Assembly (NCBI GenBank): GCA_016401345.1
Contig: JAEACG010000005.1
Span: forward strand, 62,001 to 126,000
DNA from: Fictibacillus nanhaiensis
Lineage (GTDB): Bacteria; Bacillota; Bacilli; Bacillales; Fictibacillaceae
Length of the DNA: 64,000 nucleotides
Direction of reading: 5' to 3'
Shown: one piece after another, positions 42,828 through 51,605 of the stretch
How the letters are laid out: each line of letters opens with the position of its first letter
How positions within the stretch are numbered: the first letter of the stretch is position 1
Position numbers and translations under genes: made by a program
The notes under the pieces: generated by a model
What the model was told of the DNA's origin: nothing
What the model saw: only the letters and a program-made list of their open reading frames with translations
Databases searched by the model: none

Positions 42828-43168
42828 CTACAAGCCCCCCTTTAGTTAACTAAATTAAATTAATACAATAAATCCTATATGTCAAGTAGGGATTACGAGC
42901 AGGATATTTTTTAGCAGCCACCTCCTCAAACAAAAAATGACAAGCTTTAAGAAAAAGTAGCGAGTCATTAGTGTGTTTATGCTTTAGTCACAGGTGAAAT
43001 ATTTAGTTGTGATTCAGATATATTCAACTTAAAACTAAGATATGCTTGTTTTTGTAACAAATTCTTATGACTTGGTACTAGATATAATATTTTCACGTGT
43101 TTTATTCCATTAATAATCACACCTCTTCATGGGCAAAATATTCTCTAAAGAGATGAGGAGTGAAATAT
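42828..43168. other. Intergenic region with a -35-like TTGACA for tcyP
   Basis: On the minus strand TTGACA (42885-42880) followed by TATAGGATTTATTG is the best candidate for the tcyP promoter; a -10 is less clear. The rest is A/T-rich, with TATAAT near 43083 as a possible -10 for the small gene at 43169. I see no repeat or RNA here. Confidence 0.35.
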
Positions 43169-43330
43169 ATGGCACGCGGAAAATCGTTCGAACATAAAAA
43201 ACAAGGTCATCCGGGAAAGTTTCCTGATAACACCCTTCAAAATCGCCTGGTTGAGAAGTCTGATGAAACGGATTCAGTGAACCTTGCAACAAAAGAAGCA
43301 TTCAAGAACCGAACTGGTGAACAAGAATAG
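43169..43330 (+). CDS. 53-residue basic hydrophilic protein
   Basis: A small soluble ORF starting MARGKSFEHKKQGHPGKFPD and ending KNRTGEQE, with GAGGAGTG 7 bases before the ATG and a hairpin plus T-rich tail right after the stop. It is rich in Lys, Gly and Asn, with no hydrophobic core and probably little fold. Such proteins are frequent in spores of Bacillus, but no known SASP signature is visible. Family not recognised. Confidence 0.6.
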   Translation: MARGKSFEHKKQGHPGKFPDNTLQNRLVEKSDETDSVNLATKEAFKNRTGEQE

Positions 43331-43340
43331 ATCGCATCAT

Positions 43341-43382
43341 GGCACACTTGGAAAATCTTCCATGGGTGCTTTTTCTTTTTTA
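43341..43382 (+). terminator. Terminator of the 53-residue gene
   Basis: TGGAA-AATC-TTCCA with outer CAC/GTG pairing, then CTTTTTCTTTTTT. Confidence 0.6.
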
Positions 43383-43470
43383 AGATTACGTATGCACCTA
43401 TTGAGTTCCTTCCCCATTCAATACTATAATCAAGAGGGTACAAATTACTGACAGAAAAGGTGTTATATAG

Positions 43471-45027
43471 ATGAGTATTTTAACGGTGCAAGGCTTAAGC
43501 CACGGTTTCGGCGATCGTGCCATATTTAATGATGTTTCCTTCCGCCTGCTTAAAGGTGAGCACATCGGTTTGATCGGTGCAAACGGTGAAGGTAAATCAA
43601 CATTTATGAATATTATTACAGGCAAACTAAAGCCTGATGAAGGTAAAGTAGAATGGGCAAAAAAGGTACGTGTAGGCTATCTTGATCAGCACACGGTCCT
43701 ACAAAAAGGCATGTCGATCCGCGATGTCTTGAAAAGTGCATTCCAATACTTGCTCGACATGGAAAACGAAATGAACAGCATGTACGAAAAAATGGGTGAA
43801 GCAACACCTGAAGAGCTTGAAAAGATGCTTGAAGATGTTGGTGTCATTCAAGATACATTAACAAACAACGACTTTTACGTGATCGATGCTAAAGTTGAAG
43901 AAATCGCGCGCGGACTTGGACTTGATGATATCGGTCTAGACCGTGACGTACATGATTTAAGTGGTGGACAGCGTACGAAAGTTTTGCTTGCAAAGCTTTT
44001 ATTAGAAAAGCCAGAGATTCTATTGCTAGATGAGCCAACAAACTATCTGGATGAACAGCACATCGAGTGGCTGAAGCGTTATTTGCAGGAGTACGAAAAT
44101 GCGTTCATCTTAATCTCGCATGATATTCCTTTTTTAAACAGCGTTATCAACTTGATCTATCACATGGAAAATCAGGAATTAAACCGTTATGTAGGAGATT
44201 ACGATCACTTCAAATCCGTTCATGAGATGAAAAAATCCCAGTTGGAAGCAGCATTTAAGCGTCAACAGCAAGAGATTGCCGGATTGAAGGATTTTGTTGC
44301 ACGTAATAAAGCACGTGTTTCCACTCGAAACATGGCAATGTCTCGACAGAAGAAACTCGATAAAATGGATGTTATTGAACTAGCCAAAGAAAAGCCAAAG
44401 CCAGAGTTCAACTTTAAAGAAGCTCGCACGCCAAGCAAACTGATCTTTGAAACGAAAGATCTTGTTATCGGTTATGACGAGCCACTTTCTAAACCGCTGA
44501 ACCTGCGTATGGAACGCGGCCAAAAAATTGCTCTAGTCGGTGCTAACGGTATCGGTAAAACGACATTGCTAAAAAGCATCCTTGGTGAGATCACGCCTGT
44601 TTCGGGTTCCGTTGAGCGCGGTGAAAACCTAGAGATCGGTTATTTCGAGCAAGAAGTGAAGTCAGCGAACTATAATACATGTATCGATGAAATCTGGAGT
44701 GAATTTCCTGGTTTCTCACATCATGAGGTTCGTGCTGCTCTCGCGAAGTGTGGTCTAACGACTAAACACATCGAGAGTAAAGTTGAAGTACTAAGTGGTG
44801 GAGAAAAGGCGAAGGTTCGTCTATGTAAGCTAATCAACCACGAAAACAATGTTCTTGTTCTCGATGAGCCGACAAATCATCTAGACGTAGAGGCGAAAGA
44901 TGAATTGATGCGTGCACTGAGAGCTTTCAAAGGCAGTGTGCTGTTAATCTCCCATGAACCTGAATTTTATAAAGAAGTAGCAAATGACGTCTGGAACTGT
45001 GAAAGCTGGACGACGAAAGTGTTTTAA
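43471..45027 (+). CDS. yfmM: ABC-F family ATPase, YfmM-like
   Basis: A 518-residue ABC-F protein very similar in layout to Bacillus YfmM. It shows LSHGFGDRAIFNDVSFRLLK, Walker A GANGEGKST and GANGIGKTT, signatures LSGGQRT and LSGGEKA, and Walker B regions DEPTNYLD and DEPTNHLD. The linker between the domains (about 240-325) carries ARNKARVSTRNMAMSRQKKL. It ends in WNCESWTTKVF, as is typical. These factors act on stalled ribosomes. Single gene with terminator. Confidence 0.87.
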   Translation: MSILTVQGLSHGFGDRAIFNDVSFRLLKGEHIGLIGANGEGKSTFMNIITGKLKPDEGKVEWAKKVRVGYLDQHTVLQKGMSIRDVLKSAFQYLLDMENEMNSMYEKMGEATPEELEKMLEDVGVIQDTLTNNDFYVIDAKVEEIARGLGLDDIGLDRDVHDLSGGQRTKVLLAKLLLEKPEILLLDEPTNYLDEQHIEWLKRYLQEYENAFILISHDIPFLNSVINLIYHMENQELNRYVGDYDHFKSVHEMKKSQLEAAFKRQQQEIAGLKDFVARNKARVSTRNMAMSRQKKLDKMDVIELAKEKPKPEFNFKEARTPSKLIFETKDLVIGYDEPLSKPLNLRMERGQKIALVGANGIGKTTLLKSILGEITPVSGSVERGENLEIGYFEQEVKSANYNTCIDEIWSEFPGFSHHEVRAALAKCGLTTKHIESKVEVLSGGEKAKVRLCKLINHENNVLVLDEPTNHLDVEAKDELMRALRAFKGSVLLISHEPEFYKEVANDVWNCESWTTKVF

Positions 45028-45032
45028 ATCTG

Positions 45033-45058
45033 AGACCCTCACATTGGTGGGGGTTTTT
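45033..45058 (+). terminator. yfmM terminator
   Basis: ACCCTCAC-ATT-GGTGGGGGT with wobble, then TTTTT. Confidence 0.6.
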
Positions 45059-45068
45059 ATTATGTAGA

Positions 45069-45976
45069 TTATTTGGGCAGAGGGATGGTATAGGTTGCTG
45101 CTTTTCTTGAGCCATTTGGTTTTAAATCCATTGCACGGAGAATTTTATACATGCTAGTAGAGGAATTAAGATGCAAGAAGTTTCGTAATTCTTCATTTTT
45201 AACTTGAGGATTTATCAAGAGTGCGTAATCATAAATTGCTTTTATATGCGCATCAGCATTCTTGTTGGAACATGCTAAACAAAGCCAGTGTCTCATTTCT
45301 CTTTTCATAGGTAAGTTATCACAATTAGGGCAAACAACTCCTGTAGCTATGTCCTCTTTTTTTATCTCATATTGTTTTAAAACATCTATATTTATCTGTT
45401 TATGATTCTTTATCAAAAGTTTACTCAATTTTTTTATATCTTTTTGAGATAAATAATGTTGTGTATTATTTTCCGTTAAACCCTGAACCGTCCGAATCAA
45501 GTCTTTGCCTCTAACAATTTTATTATGAATTTTCTTATATGAAGGAGAAATTTTTATAACTGAGTGAATGTTTGTTATTACAACCAAATAAAAGATAGGG
45601 ATATCAGCAAACTTATGAGAGGAAAGCCACTCCTTAAAACATGAAGCTTGAAATTCAACTTGTATAATCGGATCAGGAAAAGCTTCTTCACTTCAATTAT
45701 TAAACAATAGTGTGGAGTTATGATGAGAGAATCAAGCTGGAAGTATAGTTTTTGCGTTTTATCTCTGGAGAGCCTTAAATCGTGGAAAATATAGTAGTTT
45801 TCTTGAGGTAAATCAGTTAAATGATAATCAAGAGACTTCTCTCCATTAAACCCAGCATTAAATTTCGCCCTATCACTTAGAATATCTGGTTTTTTGGGGA
45901 GATTAAGAGGCATTCTTTCTAATAATGAATCTAGTTTGAAAAGTATTAATGGTTTTGTTCTTTCTTTTACTATCAA
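45069..45976 (-). pseudogene. Second NERD-domain protein gene, broken by an internal deletion
   Basis: The N-terminal part has the family pattern (GEKSLDYHLTDLP, YYIFHDLRLS, LYFQLDSLIITPHYCLIIEVK). Directly after EVK the frame changes: the following bases in the other frame read EEAFPDPIIQVEFQ and run on into a good zinc-ribbon (CPNC ... WLCLAC) and C-terminal part down to 45069. Compared with the family plan and with the copy at 35686, about 20-25 residues (the GTLxFD..NQxIR stretch) are missing at the junction, consistent with a deletion between short GAAG repeats. Array C lies directly upstream of its start. Confidence 0.78.
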
Positions 45977-46049
45977 ATCATCACCTCACACTTAATTTCC
46001 TTATAAAAATTCAACGATTGTCACTAATTTTCCTCTCATGAAAAGGAGA

Positions 46050-46150
46050 ATTTTTTTATAAGTCCTCATAAAGATTTATAAGTCTTCAAAAAAATTTATA
46101 AGTCCTCAAAGGATTTTATAAGTCTTCAAAAATTTTTATAAGTCTTCACC
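46050..46150. repeat. 20-bp-period tandem array C (TTTATAAGTC units)
   Basis: TTTATAAGTC starts at 46055, 46075, 46095, 46115 and 46135, exactly 20 bases apart, followed each time by CTTCAAAAA-like or CCTCA-like sequence. It is the reverse complement of the array A motif. Confidence 0.85.
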
Positions 46151-46173
46151 CCAATTCTCCGCTTTTACAGCGT

Positions 46174-46205
46174 AAAAAAACACCTCCTGCTAACAGCAAG
46201 AGGTG
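46174..46205 (-). terminator. yfmR terminator
   Basis: CACCTCTTGCTGTTAGCAGGAGGTG hairpin read as stem CACCTC(T)TGCT/AGCAGGAGGTG, followed by TTTTTTT on the minus strand. Confidence 0.75.
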
Positions 46206-46214
46206 CCCACCCAA

Positions 46215-48128
46215 TCAACTATCCAACTCTTCCACTAACAGAGAAAGCTCTTCCCATCGCTCCATTGCGGCTTCAAGCTCGCTCTCCACTTTTTTCTGCT
46301 CTGCCATAAGCTCGCTGATCTTGCCAAAATCGCTTCCTGCAGCAACAATTTCTGCTTCATAATGCTCTTTTTTCTCTTCTAAGTTCATGATTCGTTCTTC
46401 AATCGTATCCCAATCTTGTTGATCTTTGTACGACAGCTTTTTCTTCTTTTCTTTACGATGCTGTCCAACTGTTTCCGTCGGTTTTTCAGAGGCTTCTTTC
46501 TTCACCGCAGCAGCCATTTCATCACGTTCTTTTTTCTCATCCATATAGTCCGTATAGCTGCCTTGAAATCTTTCAACCTCTGCGTTCCCTTCGAATGCGA
46601 GAAGATGATCGACAACCCGGTCTAAAAAGTAGCGGTCATGGGAAACCGTCAACACTACACCAGGAAAATTTTCTAAATACTCTTCTAGAATCCCTAACGT
46701 TTGAATGTCGAGGTCGTTTGTGGGCTCATCCAAAAACAGAACGTTCGGCTCTTCCATTAACACTTTGAGCATGTATAAGCGGCGTTTCTCTCCACCTGAT
46801 AACTTCCGAATATACGTATATTGCATATAGCGTGGAAACAGGAAACGTTCGAGCATCTGTTCAGCGGTAATCGTCTGACCATCTACCGTTGTGATGACCT
46901 GTGCCGTTTCTTTGATATAATCGACAACCCGCAAGTTTCCGTCGAGCTCTTCGTGATCTTGTGTGTAATAGCCAATCTTAACCGTTTCCCCTACTTCAAC
47001 AGAACCAAAATCAGGAGTCATTCTACCTGCTAACATATTTAACAAAGTAGTTTTCCCGCTTCCGTTTGGCCCGATGATTCCAAGTCGTTCACCCGGAACG
47101 ATCAGATAGTCGAGGTTTTTAACTAGCTCTTTTCCATCTAAACTTTTACTCAACCCTTCAACTTCAATCACTTTTTTACCAAGTCGTTGAGACCCGATCG
47201 CAAACTCAACAGAGCCCTTAACTGCTGGACCAGTTTCTTCCTGCAAACTCTCTACACGTTGAATTCTAGCTTTTTGTTTCGTCGTTCGTGCTTTTGCACC
47301 ACGTCGTAACCAGGCTAACTCGCGGCGTAGAGTATTTTGCCGCTTATCTTCGTTCTGCAGAGCGATTTCTTCTCGTTCAGCCTTTTTCTCCAAGTATGTT
47401 TCGTAATTTCCCTCATATACATATAGCTTCCCATTATCGAGCTCGAAGATATTGTTAGTTACGCGGTTTAAAAAATACCGGTCATGGGTAACCATCAGTA
47501 AGGCGCCTTTATAGTTTCCTAAGAACGTTTCTAGCCATTCAACTGTTTCATTATCAAGATGATTTGTTGGCTCGTCCAAAATGAGCAAATCAGCAGGTTG
47601 AATGAGTGCTTTTGCAATCGCTACTCGCTTCTTTTGTCCACCGCTTAAATGCTTCAATTGACGAGAAAAATCACGAAGACCAAGCTTAGTAAGCACTGTT
47701 TTCGCGATGGTGTTTGCTTCCCATGCCTCATTTTCATCCATCTTTTGCTGACTGCTCATCAAACGCTTTAACTTCTTTTCGTTGGACGGATCCGATTCCA
47801 GATCGAGTAAGGCTTTCTCATATTCACGCATCGTCTTCATGATGAGAGAATCTCCATAATAAATCTGGTCTAAAACGGTTAATTCTTCATCAAGTTCTGG
47901 CTCTTGGGCCACATATTCGATCTGAAATGAATTCGCATGTGACAGCGTGCCTCGCTCAGCTGGTTCGAATCCTGCTATTGCTTTCAATAATGAAGACTTA
48001 CCGGTTCCGTTCGGGCCGATGAGGCCAATTCGTTGCTTGTCGCTGATTGAAAAAGTGATATTGTCAAACAGCGTTTTTTCACCATATGTTTTATATAAAT
48101 TTTCAACTAATAAAATACTCAAAACCAT
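46215..48128 (-). CDS. yfmR: ABC-F family ATPase, YfmR/Uup-like
   Basis: A 637-residue ABC-F protein with C-terminal coiled coil. Walker A motifs are GPNGTGKSS and GPNGSGKTT, signatures LSGGQKK and LSGGEKR, Walker B with DEPTNHLD and DEPTNDLD. The RRGAKARTTKQKARIQRVESL segment lies in the linker. The last 90 residues (EERIMNLEEKKEHYEAEI...) form the coiled-coil domain of Uup/YfmR, which help translate Pro-rich stretches together with EF-P. The start ATG at 48128 follows AAGGA closely; a TTG two codons later is possible. Confidence 0.88.
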   Translation of the reverse strand: MVLSILLVENLYKTYGEKTLFDNITFSISDKQRIGLIGPNGTGKSSLLKAIAGFEPAERGTLSHANSFQIEYVAQEPELDEELTVLDQIYYGDSLIMKTMREYEKALLDLESDPSNEKKLKRLMSSQQKMDENEAWEANTIAKTVLTKLGLRDFSRQLKHLSGGQKKRVAIAKALIQPADLLILDEPTNHLDNETVEWLETFLGNYKGALLMVTHDRYFLNRVTNNIFELDNGKLYVYEGNYETYLEKKAEREEIALQNEDKRQNTLRRELAWLRRGAKARTTKQKARIQRVESLQEETGPAVKGSVEFAIGSQRLGKKVIEVEGLSKSLDGKELVKNLDYLIVPGERLGIIGPNGSGKTTLLNMLAGRMTPDFGSVEVGETVKIGYYTQDHEELDGNLRVVDYIKETAQVITTVDGQTITAEQMLERFLFPRYMQYTYIRKLSGGEKRRLYMLKVLMEEPNVLFLDEPTNDLDIQTLGILEEYLENFPGVVLTVSHDRYFLDRVVDHLLAFEGNAEVERFQGSYTDYMDEKKERDEMAAAVKKEASEKPTETVGQHRKEKKKKLSYKDQQDWDTIEERIMNLEEKKEHYEAEIVAAGSDFGKISELMAEQKKVESELEAAMERWEELSLLVEELDS

Positions 48129-48202
48129 ATCATTCCTTAGGCTAATGTCTTTGTTTTCTATTGTATCTTAACCGTGTCAGAATAGCATCTCTCGGTTATG
48201 AT

Positions 48203-48232
48203 TTGCATTCTTTTCGGAATTTTTGTTATAGT
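48203..48232 (+). promoter_or_regulatory. Promoter of the putP leader
   Basis: TTGCAT (48203-48208), 18 bases, TATAGT with upstream TG (48227-48232). Confidence 0.5.
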
Positions 48233-48238
48233 GATAAA

Positions 48239-48366
48239 CATGTTCTGAAAAGAAGTGGGCACGTTTTTTGCTCAAAACGGATGCCACCTATTTTCAATTC
48301 ACACATCGGCTTTGCTTTTTTCTTGTAGTTGATGCTGGGTTTATTTAATCCAGCAAGTTTTTTAAA
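48239..48366 (+). ncRNA. Candidate small RNA or attenuated leader upstream of putP
   Basis: From the predicted start near 48239 the transcript can form a hairpin at about 48256-48289 (GTGG/CCAC and CGTTTT/AAAACG). A terminator-like hairpin follows at 48334-48354 (GCTGGGTT/AATCCAGC) and then AAGTTTTTT. It is therefore either an independent RNA of about 125 bases or a 5' leader in which termination is regulated. No known class was recognised. Confidence 0.4.
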
Positions 48367-48540
48367 TGCGTTTTTCGACCGCGCTTTTGACTTCAAGTTT
48401 TTTCTGCTATTCCCCGCAAGCTCTTTTTGCAAATAAAAAGCTCTAAGAAACAACCTGCCAACTTTTTCATAAACAAGTCATCCGTTGAGCAAACTAACAT
48501 GACCCATTTCATGAAAAAAGAAAAGGAGAGAAATTTTTAC

Positions 48541-50016
48541 ATGCAAACAGGAGTTATTATTTCTTTAGTTATTTACATGGCCGGTATGCTTTATATCGGG
48601 TACTGGGCTTACAAAAAAACATCTGATTTAAATGACTACATGTTAGGTGGACGAGGACTAGGTCCTGCTGTTACTGCACTTTCAGCTGGCGCATCTGATA
48701 TGAGTGGTTGGATGATGATGGGTATTCCGGGTGCGATGTTCACTGACGGAATAAGCAGTATTTGGATCGCTGTTGGACTCACGATTGGTGCATATTTAAA
48801 CTATCTTCTAGTAGCACCTCGCCTTCGTACGTATACAGAAGTTGCGGATGATTCCATTACAATTCCTGATTATCTTGAGAATCGCTTTAATGATACACAG
48901 AAAATTCTACGTATCGTTTCAGGGCTCGTTATCATTATCTTCTTCACACTTTATGCATCTGCTGGACTTGTTTCTGGTGGTAAGCTGTTTGAAAGTGCAT
49001 TCGGTACAACTTATCTAACTGGTATGTTGATTACGGTTGGGGTAGTTGTAGCTTATACACTATTTGGTGGATTCCTTGCAGTAAGTTGGACGGATTTCGT
49101 TCAAGGCTGTATCATGTTCATCGCATTAATCTTAGTGCCAATCGTTGCATTTACAGACATTGGTGACTCACAAACAGTAATTGACACAATTCGCGGTGTT
49201 GATCCATCCCTTCTTCAAGTATCAAAAGGATTGACCACTCTTGGATTAATCTCTTTACTAGCTTGGGGATTAGGTTACTTCGGTCAACCACATATTATCG
49301 TTCGTTTTATGGCTATCACATCTGTTAAAGACATTAAAACAGCAAGAAGAATCGGTATGAGCTGGATGATCATCTCTCTTATCGGTGCTTCTCTTACAGG
49401 ATTGATTGGTGTAGCTTGGTTTGCTAGAGAAGGAAGAGAACTTGCTGATCCTGAAACAGTATTTATCGAATTTGCGAATCTGTTATTCCATCCGCTGATT
49501 ACTGGTTTCTTATTAGCTGCCATACTAGCTGCAATCATGAGTACCATCTCATCTCAGCTGTTAGTAACTTCGTCTTCTGTGACCGAAGACTTTTATAAGC
49601 AATTCTTAAAGAAGAATGCTTCTCAGAAAGAACTTGTTATGATCGGACGTATTGCGGTACTAATTGTAGCTGTAATTGCAGTATTGTTGTCCTTGAACCC
49701 TAGTGATACTATTCTTAGCCTTGTAGGCTATGCATGGGCAGGATTTGGTTCAGCATTTGGACCACTCGTCCTATTAAGCCTGTTCTGGAAGAAGATGACT
49801 AAATGGGGAGCTCTAGCAGGTATCATCGTTGGTGCTGTAACAGTTCTTACTTGGGTTCAGTTCCCTGATCTAAAAGAACAAGTGTATGAAATGATTCCTG
49901 GATTCTTCTTAAGCTTAATCGCCATTATTATTGTAAGCTTATTAACGAAAAATCCATCTAAAAAGGTTCAAAACCAATTTGATGACATGGAAGAAACACT
50001 TGATGAATTAAAATAA
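48541..50016 (+). CDS. putP: Sodium/proline symporter
   Basis: A 491-residue SSS-family symporter with 13 membrane helices. GASDMSGWMMMGIPGA, the GLGYFGQPHIIVRFMAI helix and SSQLLVTSSSVTED (sodium-binding Ser/Thr) are typical of PutP/OpuE. Length equals the osmotic OpuE type of Bacillus, so it could serve osmoprotection rather than proline catabolism. The start is ATG at 48541 with AAGGAGAG upstream; 38 earlier codons are leader sequence. proBA is in the same window, but not linked. Confidence 0.9.
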   Translation: MQTGVIISLVIYMAGMLYIGYWAYKKTSDLNDYMLGGRGLGPAVTALSAGASDMSGWMMMGIPGAMFTDGISSIWIAVGLTIGAYLNYLLVAPRLRTYTEVADDSITIPDYLENRFNDTQKILRIVSGLVIIIFFTLYASAGLVSGGKLFESAFGTTYLTGMLITVGVVVAYTLFGGFLAVSWTDFVQGCIMFIALILVPIVAFTDIGDSQTVIDTIRGVDPSLLQVSKGLTTLGLISLLAWGLGYFGQPHIIVRFMAITSVKDIKTARRIGMSWMIISLIGASLTGLIGVAWFAREGRELADPETVFIEFANLLFHPLITGFLLAAILAAIMSTISSQLLVTSSSVTEDFYKQFLKKNASQKELVMIGRIAVLIVAVIAVLLSLNPSDTILSLVGYAWAGFGSAFGPLVLLSLFWKKMTKWGALAGIIVGAVTVLTWVQFPDLKEQVYEMIPGFFLSLIAIIIVSLLTKNPSKKVQNQFDDMEETLDELK

Positions 50017-50025
50017 ATACAAACA

Positions 50026-50056
50026 AAAGCGTTCCTGACTACTCAGGAGCGCTTTT
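50026..50056. terminator. putP terminator (bidirectional with fni)
   Basis: AAAGCGTTCCTGA/TCAGGAGCGCTTT with one mismatch, then a T run. Confidence 0.8.
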
Positions 50057-51100
50057 TTAAATTTTCTTTATGAGTCGATCTGAATGTGCAAGTTCTTCTA
50101 TAAGACCAGCACCTATACCAAACATAGCCGCACGCATCTCAAATTCGATTCGTTCCATCTGTATGAGCAACGCTTCAACATCATTTTCTACAGCTGATGG
50201 CAGTAGCAGCCTTCCAAAACCAGCAAGATTAGCACCTAGAGCAATCGTTTTTGCAGCATCAACACCGTTTTTTAGTCCTCCACTTGCGATCAAGGGAATA
50301 TCAAAATTGTTCTTTCTCACAGCAAGAATACTTTCAGCAGTCGGCAGTCCCCAATCTAGAAAAGCTTCAGCAGCTTCTTTTCGAATGCTGTCGTTTGAAC
50401 GATAACTTTCTACTTGTATCCATGACGTTCCACCTGCTCCAGCTACATCAATGAACTGAATACCAGCGGATGTAAGGCGATCTGCCGTTTTATCGTCGAT
50501 TCCCATTCCAACTTCTTTTACACCGACCGGCACATGAAGAGAATTTGCGATTACTTCAATCTTAGAAAGCAATTTCGAGAAATTCGTATCTCCTTCTGGC
50601 TGGAACACTTCCTGTAACGTGTTTAAGTGCAGTACAAGCATATCTGCTTCAGCCATCTCTACCGCTTTTTTACATTGAACTGCCCCAAAGTCATAATTCA
50701 GCTGAACCGCTCCGATGTTCGCGATAATCGGAATATTAGGAGCATACTTCCGAATTTGAAACGTATAAGCAAGATCCTCGTTCTCTACCGCAGCTCTCAT
50801 TGATCCGAGGCCGATCGCCCATCCCTTTTCTTCGGCAGCCATTGCTAAATGTTGATTGATTTGATAGGCGGTATCTGTTCCACCAGTCATGGAAGAAATC
50901 AAAAAAGGCGTCCGCATTGTTTTATTTAAAAATGTAGTTGAAAGCATAATTTCATCAAATGATAATTCAGGCAGCGCGTTGGGTACGAACCGATAGCTTT
51001 CAAGTCCTGTCGTGATGTTCTTACCTTCCACATCTTCATTCAAACTAATTCTAATATGTTCAGTTTTCCGCTTTTCCGTAAGGTCCTTCGAAATATCCAA
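50057..51100 (-). CDS. fni: Type 2 isopentenyl-diphosphate delta-isomerase
   Basis: A 347-residue FMN-dependent isomerase that balances IPP and DMAPP for isoprenoid synthesis. It shows KRKTEHIRI at the N-terminus, PFLISSMTGGTD, LGLGSMRAA-like IGLGSMRAA, NIGAVQLNY and PLIASGGLKNG with the FMN phosphate site. The start is TTG at 51100, 6 bases after AGGAGG; the frame is open to 51124. It overlaps crtO by 41 bases. Location in the carotenoid unit indicates a precursor supply role. Confidence 0.9.
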   Translation of the reverse strand: MDISKDLTEKRKTEHIRISLNEDVEGKNITTGLESYRFVPNALPELSFDEIMLSTTFLNKTMRTPFLISSMTGGTDTAYQINQHLAMAAEEKGWAIGLGSMRAAVENEDLAYTFQIRKYAPNIPIIANIGAVQLNYDFGAVQCKKAVEMAEADMLVLHLNTLQEVFQPEGDTNFSKLLSKIEVIANSLHVPVGVKEVGMGIDDKTADRLTSAGIQFIDVAGAGGTSWIQVESYRSNDSIRKEAAEAFLDWGLPTAESILAVRKNNFDIPLIASGGLKNGVDAAKTIALGANLAGFGRLLLPSAVENDVEALLIQMERIEFEMRAAMFGIGAGLIEELAHSDRLIKKI

Positions 51101-51605
51101 CAACTTTCCTCCTCTTTCGTTCAAGCGTTTTGTTCTTAAAATTCAGGATTCGAATCAGCCTAAACCTGTTATATCTCTGGATAAATATAAAAGGAAGATT
51201 GAACAGAACGGCATACAGAATCATGATGTTGCCGATCCAAACAGGGTTCCATAAGAAAAACAACAAAGCTGGTGGCATGGAAAGCCAATGCGTAAGTTCT
51301 GCACGACGTGTTTCTGCTAAAAAACGGGCTAGATACTCTAGGGAATCCCCCTCCAGTGTTTTCTTCGCGAAACCTCCCCGATAAAAATCTCCACCATCAG
51401 GCAGTATCGTTTTCCATTTGCGTATTCCTATTTTTTCATACCATCCTCCACTGTTTTCCCAGCCAAAAGCCGTATCCCATCTACTCTCTTTCGTGAAGGA
51501 AGAAAAAGGAATTCGATGAATGATATAAGCTACTAGTAAATGAAAGATGAGCCAGGCAAGAATATTGATCGTTACCGTCCAAAACGGAGAAAGTTCAATC
51601 AGCAT
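51060..51605 (-). CDS. crtO: CrtO-type glycosyl-carotenoid acyltransferase
   Basis: A 181-residue membrane protein similar in plan to staphylococcal CrtO, which adds a fatty acyl chain to the sugar of glycosyl-diaponeurosporenoate. Conserved parts are GWYEKIGIRKWKTILPDGG and LAETRRAELTHWLS, with two or three membrane helices around them. Its ATG begins directly after the stop codon of the crtQ-like gene, and its end overlaps fni. Note that CrtO here is the acyltransferase, not the ketolase of the same name. Confidence 0.82.
   Translation of the reverse strand: MLIELSPFWTVTINILAWLIFHLLVAYIIHRIPFSSFTKESRWDTAFGWENSGGWYEKIGIRKWKTILPDGGDFYRGGFAKKTLEGDSLEYLARFLAETRRAELTHWLSMPPALLFFLWNPVWIGNIMILYAVLFNLPFIFIQRYNRFRLIRILNFKNKTLERKRRKVVGYFEGPYGKAEN

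Noticed and set aside
48226-48453. Minus-strand 75-codon ORF in the putP leader
   Set aside because: No ribosome binding site, basic low-complexity translation, and the plus strand carries promoter and hairpins.
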